A stretch of 64,000 nt of DNA from Pseudonocardia sulfidoxydans NBRC 16205 (GTDB lineage Bacteria > Actinomycetota > Actinomycetes > Mycobacteriales > Pseudonocardiaceae): assembly GCF_007989085.1 (NCBI RefSeq), contig NZ_BJVJ01000025.1, positions 1 through 64,000 on the forward strand, read 5' to 3'. Positions 34,305 to 41,850 of the stretch are shown here, piece after piece. Every line of letters starts with the position of its first letter. Position 1 is the stretch's first letter. The position numbers and the translations under genes are program-made. The notes under the pieces are model-generated. The model did no database searches. It saw only the letters and a list, made by a program, of their open reading frames with translations, and was not told the DNA's origin.

Positions 34305-35387
34305 ATGCCGTCGCTGTTCGACCAGGTCGCCCTGCGGGGGCTGACCGTCCGCAACCGGATCTGGCTGGCGCCGATGTGCCAGTACGCCGTCGACGCGCAG
34401 GACGGCGTCCCCACCGACTGGCACCTCGTGCATCTCGGTGCGCGCGCGACCGGCGGCTTCGGCCTCGTGTTCACCGAGGCGTCGGCCGTCGTGCCCGAGG
34501 GTCGGATCAGCCCGCAGGACGTCGGGGTCTGGAACGACACCCAGGCCGACGCGTGGGCGCGGATCGCCGGGTTCCTGCACGACCGCGGCGCCGCGGCGGG
34601 TGTCCAGCTCGCCCACGCGGGCCGCAAGGCGTCGGTGGCGGCGCCCTGGCGGGGCAGCACCCCCGTCGCACCGGCCGACGGCGGCTGGACGGCGGTCGCG
34701 CCGTCCGCGGCGGCGTTCGACGACTTCGTCGAGCCGCAGGCCCTCGACCTCGCGGGGATCCGCGAGATCGTCGACGCCTTCGCGGCCGCGGCCGTACGCG
34801 CCGACGCCGCCGGGTTCGACACCGTCGAGCTGCACGGCGCCCACGGATACCTCGTCCACCAGTTCCTGTCGCCGCTATCGAACCTGCGCGAGGACTCCTA
34901 CGGCGGTTCCTTCGAGAACCGGACGCGGCTGCTGCTCGAGATCGTCGACGCCGTCCGGAAGGTGTGGCCGGAGCGCAAGCCGGTGTGCGTGCGGCTGTCG
35001 GCGACCGACTGGGTCGAGGGCGGCTGGACGCTCGAGGAGACCTGCGAGGTGTCGCAGCTGCTGGCCGGGCAGGGCGTCGATCTCGTCGACGTCAGCTCCG
35101 GCGGGCTCGACCCCCGCCAGCAGATCGAGATCGGCCCCGGCTACCAGGTGCCGTTCGCCCGCGCCGTGCGGGAGAAGGCCGGGGTCACGACGGCCGCCGT
35201 CGGCCTCATCACCGACCCGGCGCAGGCCCAGCGGGTCCTCGACGACGGCGACGCCGACGTCGTCCTGCTCGCCAGGGCCGCGCTGCGGGAGCCTGCCTGG
35301 CCGTGGCGGGCCGCGCACGAGCTCGGCGTCCCGGCCGAGAACGCGTCGTACCCGCCGAACTACGCCCGGGGCGCCTGGCGCTCCTGA
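34305..35387 (+). CDS. NADH:flavin oxidoreductase, old yellow enzyme (YqjM-type)
   Basis: 360-residue FMN barrel. YqjM-class marks are NRIWLAPMCQYAVDAQDGVP (the Cys that tunes FMN), WHLVHLGARATGGFGLVFTE, GVQLAHAGRKASV, and the substrate His pair region VELHGAHGYLVHQFLSPLSN with LREDSYGGSFENRTRLLLEI. C-terminal VVLLARAALREPAWPWRAAH ends the barrel. ATG at 34305 has GGAGGAG upstream. It reduces activated C=C bonds with NAD(P)H. The next gene downstream is an acyl-CoA synthetase-like protein, perhaps acting on the same enoate. Confidence 0.95.
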   Translation: MPSLFDQVALRGLTVRNRIWLAPMCQYAVDAQDGVPTDWHLVHLGARATGGFGLVFTEASAVVPEGRISPQDVGVWNDTQADAWARIAGFLHDRGAAAGVQLAHAGRKASVAAPWRGSTPVAPADGGWTAVAPSAAAFDDFVEPQALDLAGIREIVDAFAAAAVRADAAGFDTVELHGAHGYLVHQFLSPLSNLREDSYGGSFENRTRLLLEIVDAVRKVWPERKPVCVRLSATDWVEGGWTLEETCEVSQLLAGQGVDLVDVSSGGLDPRQQIEIGPGYQVPFARAVREKAGVTTAAVGLITDPAQAQRVLDDGDADVVLLARAALREPAWPWRAAHELGVPAENASYPPNYARGAWRS

Positions 35388-35395
35388 GCCCTGCC

Positions 35396-35417
35396 GCTAC
35401 CGGGGTCCGCCGGTAGC
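35396..35417 (+). terminator. Perfect 8-bp hairpin between OYE and acyl-CoA synthetase genes
   Basis: GCTACCGG (35396-35403), loop GGTCCG, CCGGTAGC (35410-35417). It fills most of the 40-base gap. It could attenuate read-through or act as an operator for the downstream GTG start at 35428. Confidence 0.5.
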
Positions 35418-35427
35418 GTCGGGGACC

Positions 35428-37119
35428 GTGGCCGAAGATCCCCGCGACGACGCGGCGCCCGTGGTCCCACATCCCGTTGCGGCACATCGTGGCCCGAGCG
35501 GGCCGGCACCGGCGGACCTGCCGTCGCTGCTCGGCGACCTCGCGCGTCGCGACCCCGCCGCGACGGTCGTGCTCGACCACACGGAGGGCGGTGCGACGCT
35601 CGCCGTGACCCGCGGTGAGCTGTGGGCGCGGACCTGCCGGCTCGCCGCCGAGCTCGCCGCCCGCGGCGTCGGGCCGGGGGACTGCGTCGCGATCTGGCTG
35701 CCCACCTGGTCCGACGTCCTCGCCTGGAAGTTCGCGGCCGCGGCGCGGGGCGCGCACGTCGTCGGCATCAACACCCGCTACAACGTCGATGAGGTCGCCC
35801 ACGTGCTGGAACGTGCGCGGCCGGTGCTCGTCGTCGTGGCCCACGGCTTCCACGGACTCGACCTGCTGGGCCGGCTGCGCGCCGCCCTCGCCGCTGTCGC
35901 CGCGGCCGACGTCCCGGTGCCGGTGGTTGCGCTGGTCGCCGGTCCGGGGCAGCCGCCACCCGACCCCGGTCCCGCCGACGTCGGCGCCGGCTCGTGGACC
36001 CCGGCGGCCGACGGCCCCGCACCCGATCCGGCGCCCTCGGACCCCGCGGCGCTCGCCGTCGCATTCACCACGTCCGGCTCCACCGGCATGCCCAAGCTCG
36101 CCGCCCACAGCGGCCGCGCAGTGCTCGACCACGCGGTCGCGGACGCCGCCGCGATCGGCCTGCGCGACACCGACGTGATGCTCTGCGCGCTGCCGCTGTC
36201 GGGCGTCTACGGCTTCAACGCCACCACCGCTGCGCTGGCCGCCGGCGGGGTGTGCCTGTTCGTGCCGGTGTTCGACGCGGACGTCGTCGTCGACCTGATG
36301 GCCGCGCACGGCGTCACCCACGTCGCCGCGGGGGACGACATGGTCCTGCGGCTGCGCGCCGCCCACGACGCCCGCCCGCGCGACCTGTCGGCCTGGTGCT
36401 GGTGGGGCGCCGCGGATTTCCAGGGCCGGCTGCGCGAGCTCGCCGAGTGGGCCGCGGACCTGGGCGTCGTCACGTCCGGGGTCTACGGCGCGTCCGAGCT
36501 GTTCGCGCTGCTGTCCATGTGGCCCGACGCCGAACCGGTGCCCGGCCGCTGGCGCGCGGGCGGGCGCGTCGCGCACCCGGGGATCGAGGTCCGCGTCGCC
36601 GACCCCGCGACCGGCGAGCCCGTCCCCGACGGGACCGAGGGGGAGCTGCAGTTCCGCGGCTCGTGCGTCGTCGACGCCTACCTGGGCGACCCGGGCCGTG
36701 CCGCCGCCGTGGTCACCCCCGACGGCTGGTTCGGCTCCGGAGACCTCGGCGTCCTCGTGGACGAGGGCGCCTTCGTCTACGTGTGCCGGATGGGGGACGC
36801 GCTGCGGCTGCGCGGGTTCCTCGTCGATCCCGCCGAGATCGAGGTCCGGCTCGCCGCGCACGCGGGCGTCGACACCGCGAAGGTCGTGGGCGTCACCGCC
36901 GACGACGGCGCCACGGTCGCGATCGGCTTCGTCACCGCCGCCCCGGGCGCAATACCGGACCCGGCGGAGCTGCGGGACTGGTGCGCGGAAGGGTTGGCGC
37001 ACTTCAAGATCCCGGAGACGGTGCACGTCGTCGACGAGATGCCGACGACGTCGGGCACCAACGGCACGAAGATTCGCGCGGCCGTGCTGCGGGAGTGGGC
37101 GCTGGAGCGCCGCGGCTAG
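35428..37119 (+). CDS. AMP-binding acyl-CoA synthetase/ligase
   Basis: 563-residue ANL-superfamily enzyme. Core motifs are A3 AFTTSGSTGMPKLAAHSGRA, A5-like TSGVYGASELFALLSM, A7 GWFGSGDLGVLVDEGAFVYV and A8 MGDALRLRGFLVDPAEIE. The catalytic Lys is in TSGTNGTKIRAAVL. The N-terminal domain holds LAAELAARGVGPGDCVAIWL. GTG start at 35428 is short of strong Shine-Dalgarno support. It activates a carboxylate as acyl-AMP, then CoA thioester; the substrate is not identifiable. Its order after OYE suggests an enoic-acid degradation unit. Confidence 0.9.
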   Translation: MAEDPRDDAAPVVPHPVAAHRGPSGPAPADLPSLLGDLARRDPAATVVLDHTEGGATLAVTRGELWARTCRLAAELAARGVGPGDCVAIWLPTWSDVLAWKFAAAARGAHVVGINTRYNVDEVAHVLERARPVLVVVAHGFHGLDLLGRLRAALAAVAAADVPVPVVALVAGPGQPPPDPGPADVGAGSWTPAADGPAPDPAPSDPAALAVAFTTSGSTGMPKLAAHSGRAVLDHAVADAAAIGLRDTDVMLCALPLSGVYGFNATTAALAAGGVCLFVPVFDADVVVDLMAAHGVTHVAAGDDMVLRLRAAHDARPRDLSAWCWWGAADFQGRLRELAEWAADLGVVTSGVYGASELFALLSMWPDAEPVPGRWRAGGRVAHPGIEVRVADPATGEPVPDGTEGELQFRGSCVVDAYLGDPGRAAAVVTPDGWFGSGDLGVLVDEGAFVYVCRMGDALRLRGFLVDPAEIEVRLAAHAGVDTAKVVGVTADDGATVAIGFVTAAPGAIPDPAELRDWCAEGLAHFKIPETVHVVDEMPTTSGTNGTKIRAAVLREWALERRG

Positions 37120-37126
37120 CACCCTC

Positions 37127-37777
37127 CTAAGCCCTGCGGAACAGCCGTGCGGGTTTGCCGACACCGCCGCGGCTGAGCGCCCCCGTCTCGTCGAGGCCGC
37201 CGATCATGATGCGCCGGAACGTGTCCTTCTGGAACTCGGTGCCGGCGACGGCCTCGTGGAGCCGCTGCAGTTCGAGCAGGGTGAACTCCGCGCCCAGCAG
37301 GCCGCGGGGGTCGGGGTCGAGGCGATGCAGGTCGCGGGCCCACCGCACGGCCCGGGCGACGATCTCGTCGTGGTCGAACGGGAGGGACGCGTCGGCGAGC
37401 TCGGTGACCGGGGCCAGGCGCAGGCCGTCGCCGCCGGTGAGCAGCGTCTCCGCGGGGACGAGGTCGACGTGGGCGACGCTGAGCACCCGGCCGCGGCTGT
37501 CGCGGTCGACCCGGTCGAGGACGCCGAGCTGGTCGGGCCGGTGCCCGGTGACGCCCGCCTTGTCGCGCAGGGCGCGCAGCGCCGCCTCGGCGAGGGTCTC
37601 GTCGACGTGCAGGAACGTGCCGGGCAGGGCCCAGCGGCCGGTCTCGTGCTCGCCCGTCCGCTCGTGCAGCAGGACGGCGAGGCCGTCGTCGACGACGGTC
37701 AGCAGGGCGACGTCGACGGCGACCGACGGGCGGTCGTAGTCGGCGAGGGTCCGGCCGGAGTGGTCGCGCCACATCAT
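37127..37777 (-). CDS. nrtR: NrtR-type Nudix transcriptional regulator
   Basis: 216-residue regulator with an N-terminal Nudix fold and C-terminal winged helix. The Nudix box reads GTFLHVDETLAEAALRALRD followed by KAGV. The usual R-E and E-E catalytic residues are changed to R-A and D-K, as in NrtR sensors that bind ADP-ribose without hydrolysing it. The C-terminus (LLGAEFTLLELQRLHEAVAG, then FQKDTFRRIMI) is the NrtR HTH. NrtR proteins repress NAD metabolism genes and let go when ADP-ribose rises. The divergent neighbour is an ADP-ribosylglycohydrolase, which supports that reading. A 46-bp nested dyad lies between them. Confidence 0.88.
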   Translation of the reverse strand: MMWRDHSGRTLADYDRPSVAVDVALLTVVDDGLAVLLHERTGEHETGRWALPGTFLHVDETLAEAALRALRDKAGVTGHRPDQLGVLDRVDRDSRGRVLSVAHVDLVPAETLLTGGDGLRLAPVTELADASLPFDHDEIVARAVRWARDLHRLDPDPRGLLGAEFTLLELQRLHEAVAGTEFQKDTFRRIMIGGLDETGALSRGGVGKPARLFRRA

Positions 37778-37786
37778 GCTGGACAG

Positions 37787-37832
37787 GTTAGCGCAGATGT
37801 GCTCTTATTAATTAGAGCAACAACGCGCTAAC
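37787..37832. promoter_or_regulatory. 46-bp nested dyad between nrtR and the ADP-ribosylglycohydrolase gene
   Basis: Outer arms GTTAGCGC (37787-37794) and GCGCTAAC (37825-37832), and inner arms TGCTCT (37800-37805) and AGAGCA (37814-37819), share exactly the same centre. The core TATTAATT is strikingly AT-rich for this genome. This is the natural NrtR operator controlling both divergent genes. Confidence 0.75.
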
Positions 37833-37846
37833 TTCTCGGAGGTGTC

Positions 37847-39286
37847 ATGCCCACCCTCGACCGGGCCGCCGGCGTCCTGCTCGGCGGTGCCGCCGGCGAC
37901 GCGCTCGGCGTCCCCTACGAGTACGGCAGCCGCCCGCTGCCCGGCCCCGGCGAACACCCGCAGATGCTCGGCGGCGGGCTCGGCGGCTTCGCGCCGGGGG
38001 AGTGGAGCGACGACACCGCGATGGCCTGCGCCATCGCCGAGGTCGCCGCGCAGGGAGCCGACCTGCGCTCCGACGCCCTCGACCGGGTCTCCGCCGGCTT
38101 CCAGCGCTGGTACGACTCCGGGCCCACCGACGTCGGAGTGCAGACCCGCCGCGTGCTCGGCGGCGTCCTCGCCCCCGGCGCCGCGCCCATGCGCGCCATG
38201 GCCGCCGAGCTGCACGCCCGCACCGGACGTACCGCAGGCAACGGCTCGCTGATGCGCACCGGGCCCGTCGCGCTCGCCCACCTCGGCGACACCGACGCGA
38301 TCGTCGCCGCCGCCCGCGCCGTCAGCGCGCTGACCCACCACGACCCGCAGGCCGGCGACGGCTGCGTGCTCTGGTGCCTGGCGATCGACCGGGCCGTCCG
38401 CACCGGCGAGCTCGACCTGCGCGCCGGGATCGGGCATGTCGACCCCGCGTGGGAGGCCTGGATCGACGAGGCGGAAGCATTGCAGCCCAATGCCTTCGCC
38501 GCCCGCAACGGCTGGGTGGTCGCCGCGCTGCAGGGCGCCTGGTCGGCCGTCGTGCGTGCCGAGGGGCTCGTCGACGGCATCGAGCGAGCCGTCCTCGGTG
38601 GCGGCGACACCGACACCGTCGCCGCCATCGCCGGTGCGCTGCTCGGCGCTACGTTCGGCGGGAGCGCCGTCCCAGCCCGGTGGCGCCGGGCGCTGCACGG
38701 CTGGCCCGGGCTGCGCGCGGCCGACCTCACCCGGCTCGCCGTCCTCGCCGCCCGCGGCGGGCGCACCGACCCCGAGGGCTGGCCGCTCGCCGCGGCCATC
38801 CCCTCCTACCGCGGGGCGTGGTCGGGGACCGTCGCCCACCCCGACGACCCGGGCGTCCTGCTCGGCGCCGTCGGATCGCGCCGGCCCGGGGTGGCCGACG
38901 CCGTCGTCTCCCTGTGCCGGCTCGGCGCCGCGCAGACGAGCGTCGACGGGATCGCGCCGCGCGACACCGTCGAGGTCTGGCTCGTCGATGCCGACGACGC
39001 CAACCTCGACGTCCCAGGGGTCCTGGCCGACGCCGCCTCCACGGTCGCCGACCTGCGCCGCGAGGGGAGGACGGTGCTGCTGCACTGCGTGCACGCGCAG
39101 AGCCCCACCCCGGTCGTGGCCGCCGCCTACGGCGCGCTGGTCACCGGCGACGCTCCCGCTGACGCGCTGGCCCGCGTCGTCGCCGCCCTGCCCGCGGCCC
39201 GGCCGCGGGCCTCACTCGTCGCGGGTCTGGACGCGGCAGTCGACCGGCTGCGGTCGGAGACGGGTGAGCGTGCCGGCCACGACTGA
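37847..39286 (+). CDS. ADP-ribosylglycohydrolase with C-terminal degenerate phosphatase domain
   Basis: 479-residue protein. Residues about 1-290 are an ADP-ribosylglycohydrolase (DraG/ARH): AAGVLLGGAAGDALGVPYEY, the metal-site GEWSDDTAMACAIAEVA, GNGSLMRTGPVALAHLGD and GGGDTDTVAAIAGALLGA. Residues about 330-479 resemble a dual-specificity phosphatase attached in many actinobacterial homologues. Its P-loop reads LLHCVHAQSPTPVVAA: Cys is kept, but the invariant Arg of C-x5-R is Pro (codon CCC). ATG at 37847 has GGAGG. It removes ADP-ribose from proteins or related substrates and is divergent from NrtR. Confidence 0.9.
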   Translation: MPTLDRAAGVLLGGAAGDALGVPYEYGSRPLPGPGEHPQMLGGGLGGFAPGEWSDDTAMACAIAEVAAQGADLRSDALDRVSAGFQRWYDSGPTDVGVQTRRVLGGVLAPGAAPMRAMAAELHARTGRTAGNGSLMRTGPVALAHLGDTDAIVAAARAVSALTHHDPQAGDGCVLWCLAIDRAVRTGELDLRAGIGHVDPAWEAWIDEAEALQPNAFAARNGWVVAALQGAWSAVVRAEGLVDGIERAVLGGGDTDTVAAIAGALLGATFGGSAVPARWRRALHGWPGLRAADLTRLAVLAARGGRTDPEGWPLAAAIPSYRGAWSGTVAHPDDPGVLLGAVGSRRPGVADAVVSLCRLGAAQTSVDGIAPRDTVEVWLVDADDANLDVPGVLADAASTVADLRREGRTVLLHCVHAQSPTPVVAAAYGALVTGDAPADALARVVAALPAARPRASLVAGLDAAVDRLRSETGERAGHD

Positions 39287-39384
39287 CCGTCCTCAAGCGT
39301 CCTCGGGGACGACGAACACGTGCGACGGCACGGACCCTCCGATCGGTCGGCATCACACGGTGCGGTCGCCGACGGTGGTGATCG

Positions 39385-39410
39385 GTTTCGGTGCTCGCGC
39401 GACCGGGCAT
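39385..39410 (+). promoter_or_regulatory. SigB/SigF-type stress promoter before the KGG-type protein
   Basis: GTTT (39385-39388), 16 bases, GGGCAT (39405-39410). This follows the actinobacterial general-stress sigma pattern GTTT-N14-16-GGGTAT with one change. The start codon at 39445 lies 34 bases downstream. Confidence 0.5.
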
Positions 39411-39444
39411 GCAAGGTCCGAGAACCTCGTTGGAAGGAGCTGTC

Positions 39445-39702
39445 GTGCCGAATTCGAGCATCAAGGACGAGAAGACCTACGAGGAGATCCGCAAGAAGGG
39501 TGGGTCGAAGGAGAAGGCGGCGCGGATCGCGAACGCGTCGGCGGCCGAGGGGAAGAAGAAGGTCTCCGCCCGCGGGGGCAAGGCCGGTAGCTACGACGAC
39601 ATGACCAAGGACGAGCTCTACGACCGGGCCAAGAAGATCGGTATCGACGGCCGGTCGTCGATGAGCAAGTCCGAGCTGGAGAAGGCGCTGCGCGACCACT
39701 GA
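39445..39702 (+). CDS. KGG/DUF7218-type stress protein with Rho-N-like tail
   Basis: 85-residue charged protein. The first half has SIKDEKTYEEIRKKGGSKEK and AARIANASAAEG, a pattern of small stress-associated KGG-type proteins. The second half SYDDMTKDELYDRAKKIGID and SSMSKSELEKALRDH is a short SAP/Rho N-terminal-like helical motif that can bind nucleic acid. GTG at 39445 has AAGGAG upstream. A sigma-B-like promoter precedes it. Probable general stress role; direct function unknown. Confidence 0.8.
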   Translation: MPNSSIKDEKTYEEIRKKGGSKEKAARIANASAAEGKKKVSARGGKAGSYDDMTKDELYDRAKKIGIDGRSSMSKSELEKALRDH

Positions 39703-39781
39703 TCCCCGGAGTTCCGCTCGGCACGCTCCTCGGAGATCCGCGACGATCGTCGTGACCTCACGACGAACGGAGCGGACAACG

Positions 39782-40555
39782 ATGACGTCACCACAGGAGA
39801 GCCCGGATGCGCTGCGCGACAAGGTCGCCGTCGTCACCGGCGCGGCGGGCGGGCTGGGCCGGGCGATCTCGCGACGGCTGCACGCCGCCGGTGCCCGGCT
39901 CGCGCTGGTCGACCGCGACGAGGCCGGGCTGGCCGACGCGGCGGCCGAGTTCGGTGACGACGCCGCGACGTTCGCCGTCGACCTGACCGACGACGCCCGC
40001 ACCGAGGCGCTGCCCGGCGAGGTGCGCGACCGCCTCGGCACCCTCGACATCCTGGTCAACAACGCGGGGGTGCGGCAGATCGCGTCGATACTCGACCTGA
40101 CGCCCGACGAGTGGCGCCACACCCTCGACGTCGACCTGACGGCCCCGTTCGTGCTCTCGCGCGCGGCGATCCCGGGGATGATCGAGCAGGGCCGCGGCAA
40201 GATCGTGAACATCGCGTCGATCACCGGGGAGCTGGCCTTCGCCGACCGGTCGGCGTACTGCGTCGCGAAGGCCGGGATCATCATGCTCACCAAGACGATC
40301 ACGCTGGAGTTCGCGGCTCGCGGGATCTGGTGCAACGCGATCGGTCCCGGCGTGGTGGAGACGCCGATGACCAGCGAGTACTTCCGGTCGGGGCCGATGC
40401 GGGAGTCGATCGAGCGCAACGCCCCGATGAAGCGCTGGGCGCAGCCCGAGGAGATCGCGGGCCCGGTGGCGTTCCTGTGCGGGCCCGAGTCCGACTACGT
40501 CAACGGCACGACGCTGTTCGTCGACGGCGGCTGGAACAGCGCGAAGACGTACTGA
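39782..40555 (+). CDS. Short-chain dehydrogenase/reductase (SDR)
   Basis: 257-residue SDR: VVTGAAGGLGRAISRRLHAA, ALVDRDEAG (Asp for NAD), ILVNNAGVRQIASILDLTPD, catalytic Ser in NIASITGELAF, YCVAK, and C-terminal VNGTTLFVDGGWNSAKTY. ATG at 39782 is the family-like start. It stands alone on the plus strand after the stress-protein gene. It ends 9 bases before the second palindromic 3' element, which separates it from a convergent membrane-protein gene. Confidence 0.93.
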   Translation: MTSPQESPDALRDKVAVVTGAAGGLGRAISRRLHAAGARLALVDRDEAGLADAAAEFGDDAATFAVDLTDDARTEALPGEVRDRLGTLDILVNNAGVRQIASILDLTPDEWRHTLDVDLTAPFVLSRAAIPGMIEQGRGKIVNIASITGELAFADRSAYCVAKAGIIMLTKTITLEFAARGIWCNAIGPGVVETPMTSEYFRSGPMRESIERNAPMKRWAQPEEIAGPVAFLCGPESDYVNGTTLFVDGGWNSAKTY

Positions 40556-40564
40556 GCACACCTC

Positions 40565-40604
40565 GTGAGTGGCAATAGTCGCTATAGCGACTATTGCCAC
40601 TCAC
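40565..40604. repeat. 40-bp palindrome, copy 2 (perfect, between convergent genes)
   Basis: A perfect 20+20 palindrome with the same 18-base arm GTGAGTGGCAATAGTCGC as copy 1 and centre TATA. It starts 9 bases after the SDR stop and ends 4 bases before the stop of the convergent membrane-protein gene, so it can end transcription from both sides. Confidence 0.92.
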
Positions 40605-40608
40605 AGGG

Positions 40609-40917
40609 TCAGTGTTTGCCGCGGACCTTCGCGAGGCGCGCCCGGCAGCCGACGAAGATGCCGAGGCAGATCAGGGCAACGACACCGAAGATGATCGCCG
40701 GGGTGATCGTGCCGAGGTGGATGAAGATCCACGTGACGAACAGGCACAGGACCACGGCCATGATCGAGATGCCGGCGTGGAGCTTCAGGGTGCTCTGCCC
40801 GTCGTGGCTGTTCACGGCCCAGCCGGGGCCGCCGACGGCGTCACGTCCGGTTCGGGTCGTGGTGGTGCCGTCCGTCACCGGTGTCGGGGTCGGCTCCGCG
40901 GCGTTCGATGTGGACAT
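40609..40917 (-). CDS. Small membrane protein with two helices
   Basis: 102-residue protein. A polar N-terminus rich in Thr/Pro (about 1-45) precedes two membrane segments: ISIMAVVLCLFVTWIFIHLG and PAIIFGVVALICLGIFVGCR, followed by a basic tail ARLAKVRGKH. No family was recognised. ATG at 40917. It is monocistronic, shares the palindromic terminator with the convergent SDR gene, and could be a tail-in membrane anchor or stress-related small protein; no function can be given. Confidence 0.7.
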   Translation of the reverse strand: MSTSNAAEPTPTPVTDGTTTTRTGRDAVGGPGWAVNSHDGQSTLKLHAGISIMAVVLCLFVTWIFIHLGTITPAIIFGVVALICLGIFVGCRARLAKVRGKH

Positions 40918-41036
40918 AGGACAGGGTACCCACGACCCGGGGCCGTGACGCCAGTGTCTCGGGCGAGAGTCACCTCAACCGTTACGGCGCGCAGGGCCGC
41001 CCGGGAAGGTGAGAACCCTCGTGCGCGGCGCCGTGA

Positions 41037-41102
41037 TCAGCCGATGGTGACGACGGCCGTCGGGCCGTCGACGCGGTAGCGGACGTCCTCGACATCCGTC
41101 AC
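41037..41102 (-). pseudogene. 21-residue stump of an enoyl-CoA hydratase/isomerase gene
   Basis: GTG at 41102 overlaps the TetR stop as GTGA. The 21 codons read VTDVEDVRYRVDGPTAVVTI plus G and then stop. The end VDGPTAVVTI is the typical first strand of crotonase proteins, normally followed by NRPEKRNAL. After the stop no crotonase sequence was found in any frame down to 40918. It therefore looks like a gene cut off by deletion, with its coupled start still intact behind the TetR gene. Confidence 0.65.
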
Positions 41103-41749
41103 GGGCGGGTGCCCTTCTGCGAGGTGGGGGTGAGGGCCGGGCGCACGAGCGTCGCGACCTGGTCGGCGACGAACCGTTCGACGCCGTAGCCCTCCGCGAA
41201 GTGCCAGTGCTTGAGCGCCCACACCTGGGCGAGCACCGTGAGGTCGAAGACGAGCATCTCGGGGGAGACGCCGTCGGCGAGCAACCCGGCGTCGGCGGCC
41301 TCGCGCACGACGGCGGTGAGCGGCGCGAACGTCTCGCGCTCGGCCTGCTTGAGCCGTTCGCGGGCGGCCGCGCCGAGCTCGGCGGACTGCCGGTAGGTGA
41401 GCAGCCCGGCGTTGCGGTGGGCGTCCATCGCGACGCAGTACCCGCCGAACCCGGCCGCGAGCCGGTCGACGGGGTCGTCACCCGCGGCGGCGATGCGGGT
41501 GTCGACCTCGCGGCGGATCTGCTCGGCCAGGTCGGCCACCACCGCGACGACGACGTCCTCCTTGCCGCCGAAGTAGCTGTAGATCAGCCCGACGCTGATC
41601 TGCGCCTCCTTGGCCAGCGCCTGCATCGACATGCCGTGCAGCCCACCGGTGTTGATCAGCCGGACGGCGGCGTCGAGGACCTGCCGGGTGCGCCACCGGG
41701 CCCGCACGTCGCGGATGTCGCGGCGGACCTGTTCCTCGGCGTCCGGCAC
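41099..41749 (-). CDS. TetR/AcrR family transcriptional regulator
   Basis: 216-residue TetR protein. The HTH spans about residues 20-65: RTRQVLDAAVRLINTGGLHG, MSMQALAKEAQISVGLIYSY and FGGKEDVVVAVVADLAEQIR. The ligand domain follows. ATG at 41749. It is divergent from an LLM-SDR pair and upstream of a truncated enoyl-CoA hydratase stump; TetR plus crotonase arrangements are common in acyl-CoA and sterol-type catabolism. A 7-bp dyad ATGAACG/CGTTCAT lies in the divergent region and is a likely operator. Confidence 0.93.
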   Translation of the reverse strand: MPDAEEQVRRDIRDVRARWRTRQVLDAAVRLINTGGLHGMSMQALAKEAQISVGLIYSYFGGKEDVVVAVVADLAEQIRREVDTRIAAAGDDPVDRLAAGFGGYCVAMDAHRNAGLLTYRQSAELGAAARERLKQAERETFAPLTAVVREAADAGLLADGVSPEMLVFDLTVLAQVWALKHWHFAEGYGVERFVADQVATLVRPALTPTSQKGTRP

Positions 41750-41761
41750 CGCGGCCTCCCG

Positions 41762-41799
41762 ATGAACGCTCCTTCTCTTGACACTGAAGCTACGTTCAT
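41762..41799. promoter_or_regulatory. TetR-LLM divergent region with ATGAACG dyad
   Basis: ATGAACG (41762-41768) and CGTTCAT (41793-41799) are exact inverted copies 24 bases apart. A second, imperfect dyad TGAA-N6-TTCA (41785-41798) overlaps the right arm. TTGACA (41778-41783) lies between them as a -35 for the LLM gene. The layout fits a TetR operator controlling both directions. Confidence 0.5.
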
Positions 41800-41850
41800 T
41801 TCGACGCGGTCGTCAACGGAGGCGGCCGGTGGCGACGCCGGGAGGTGCTG

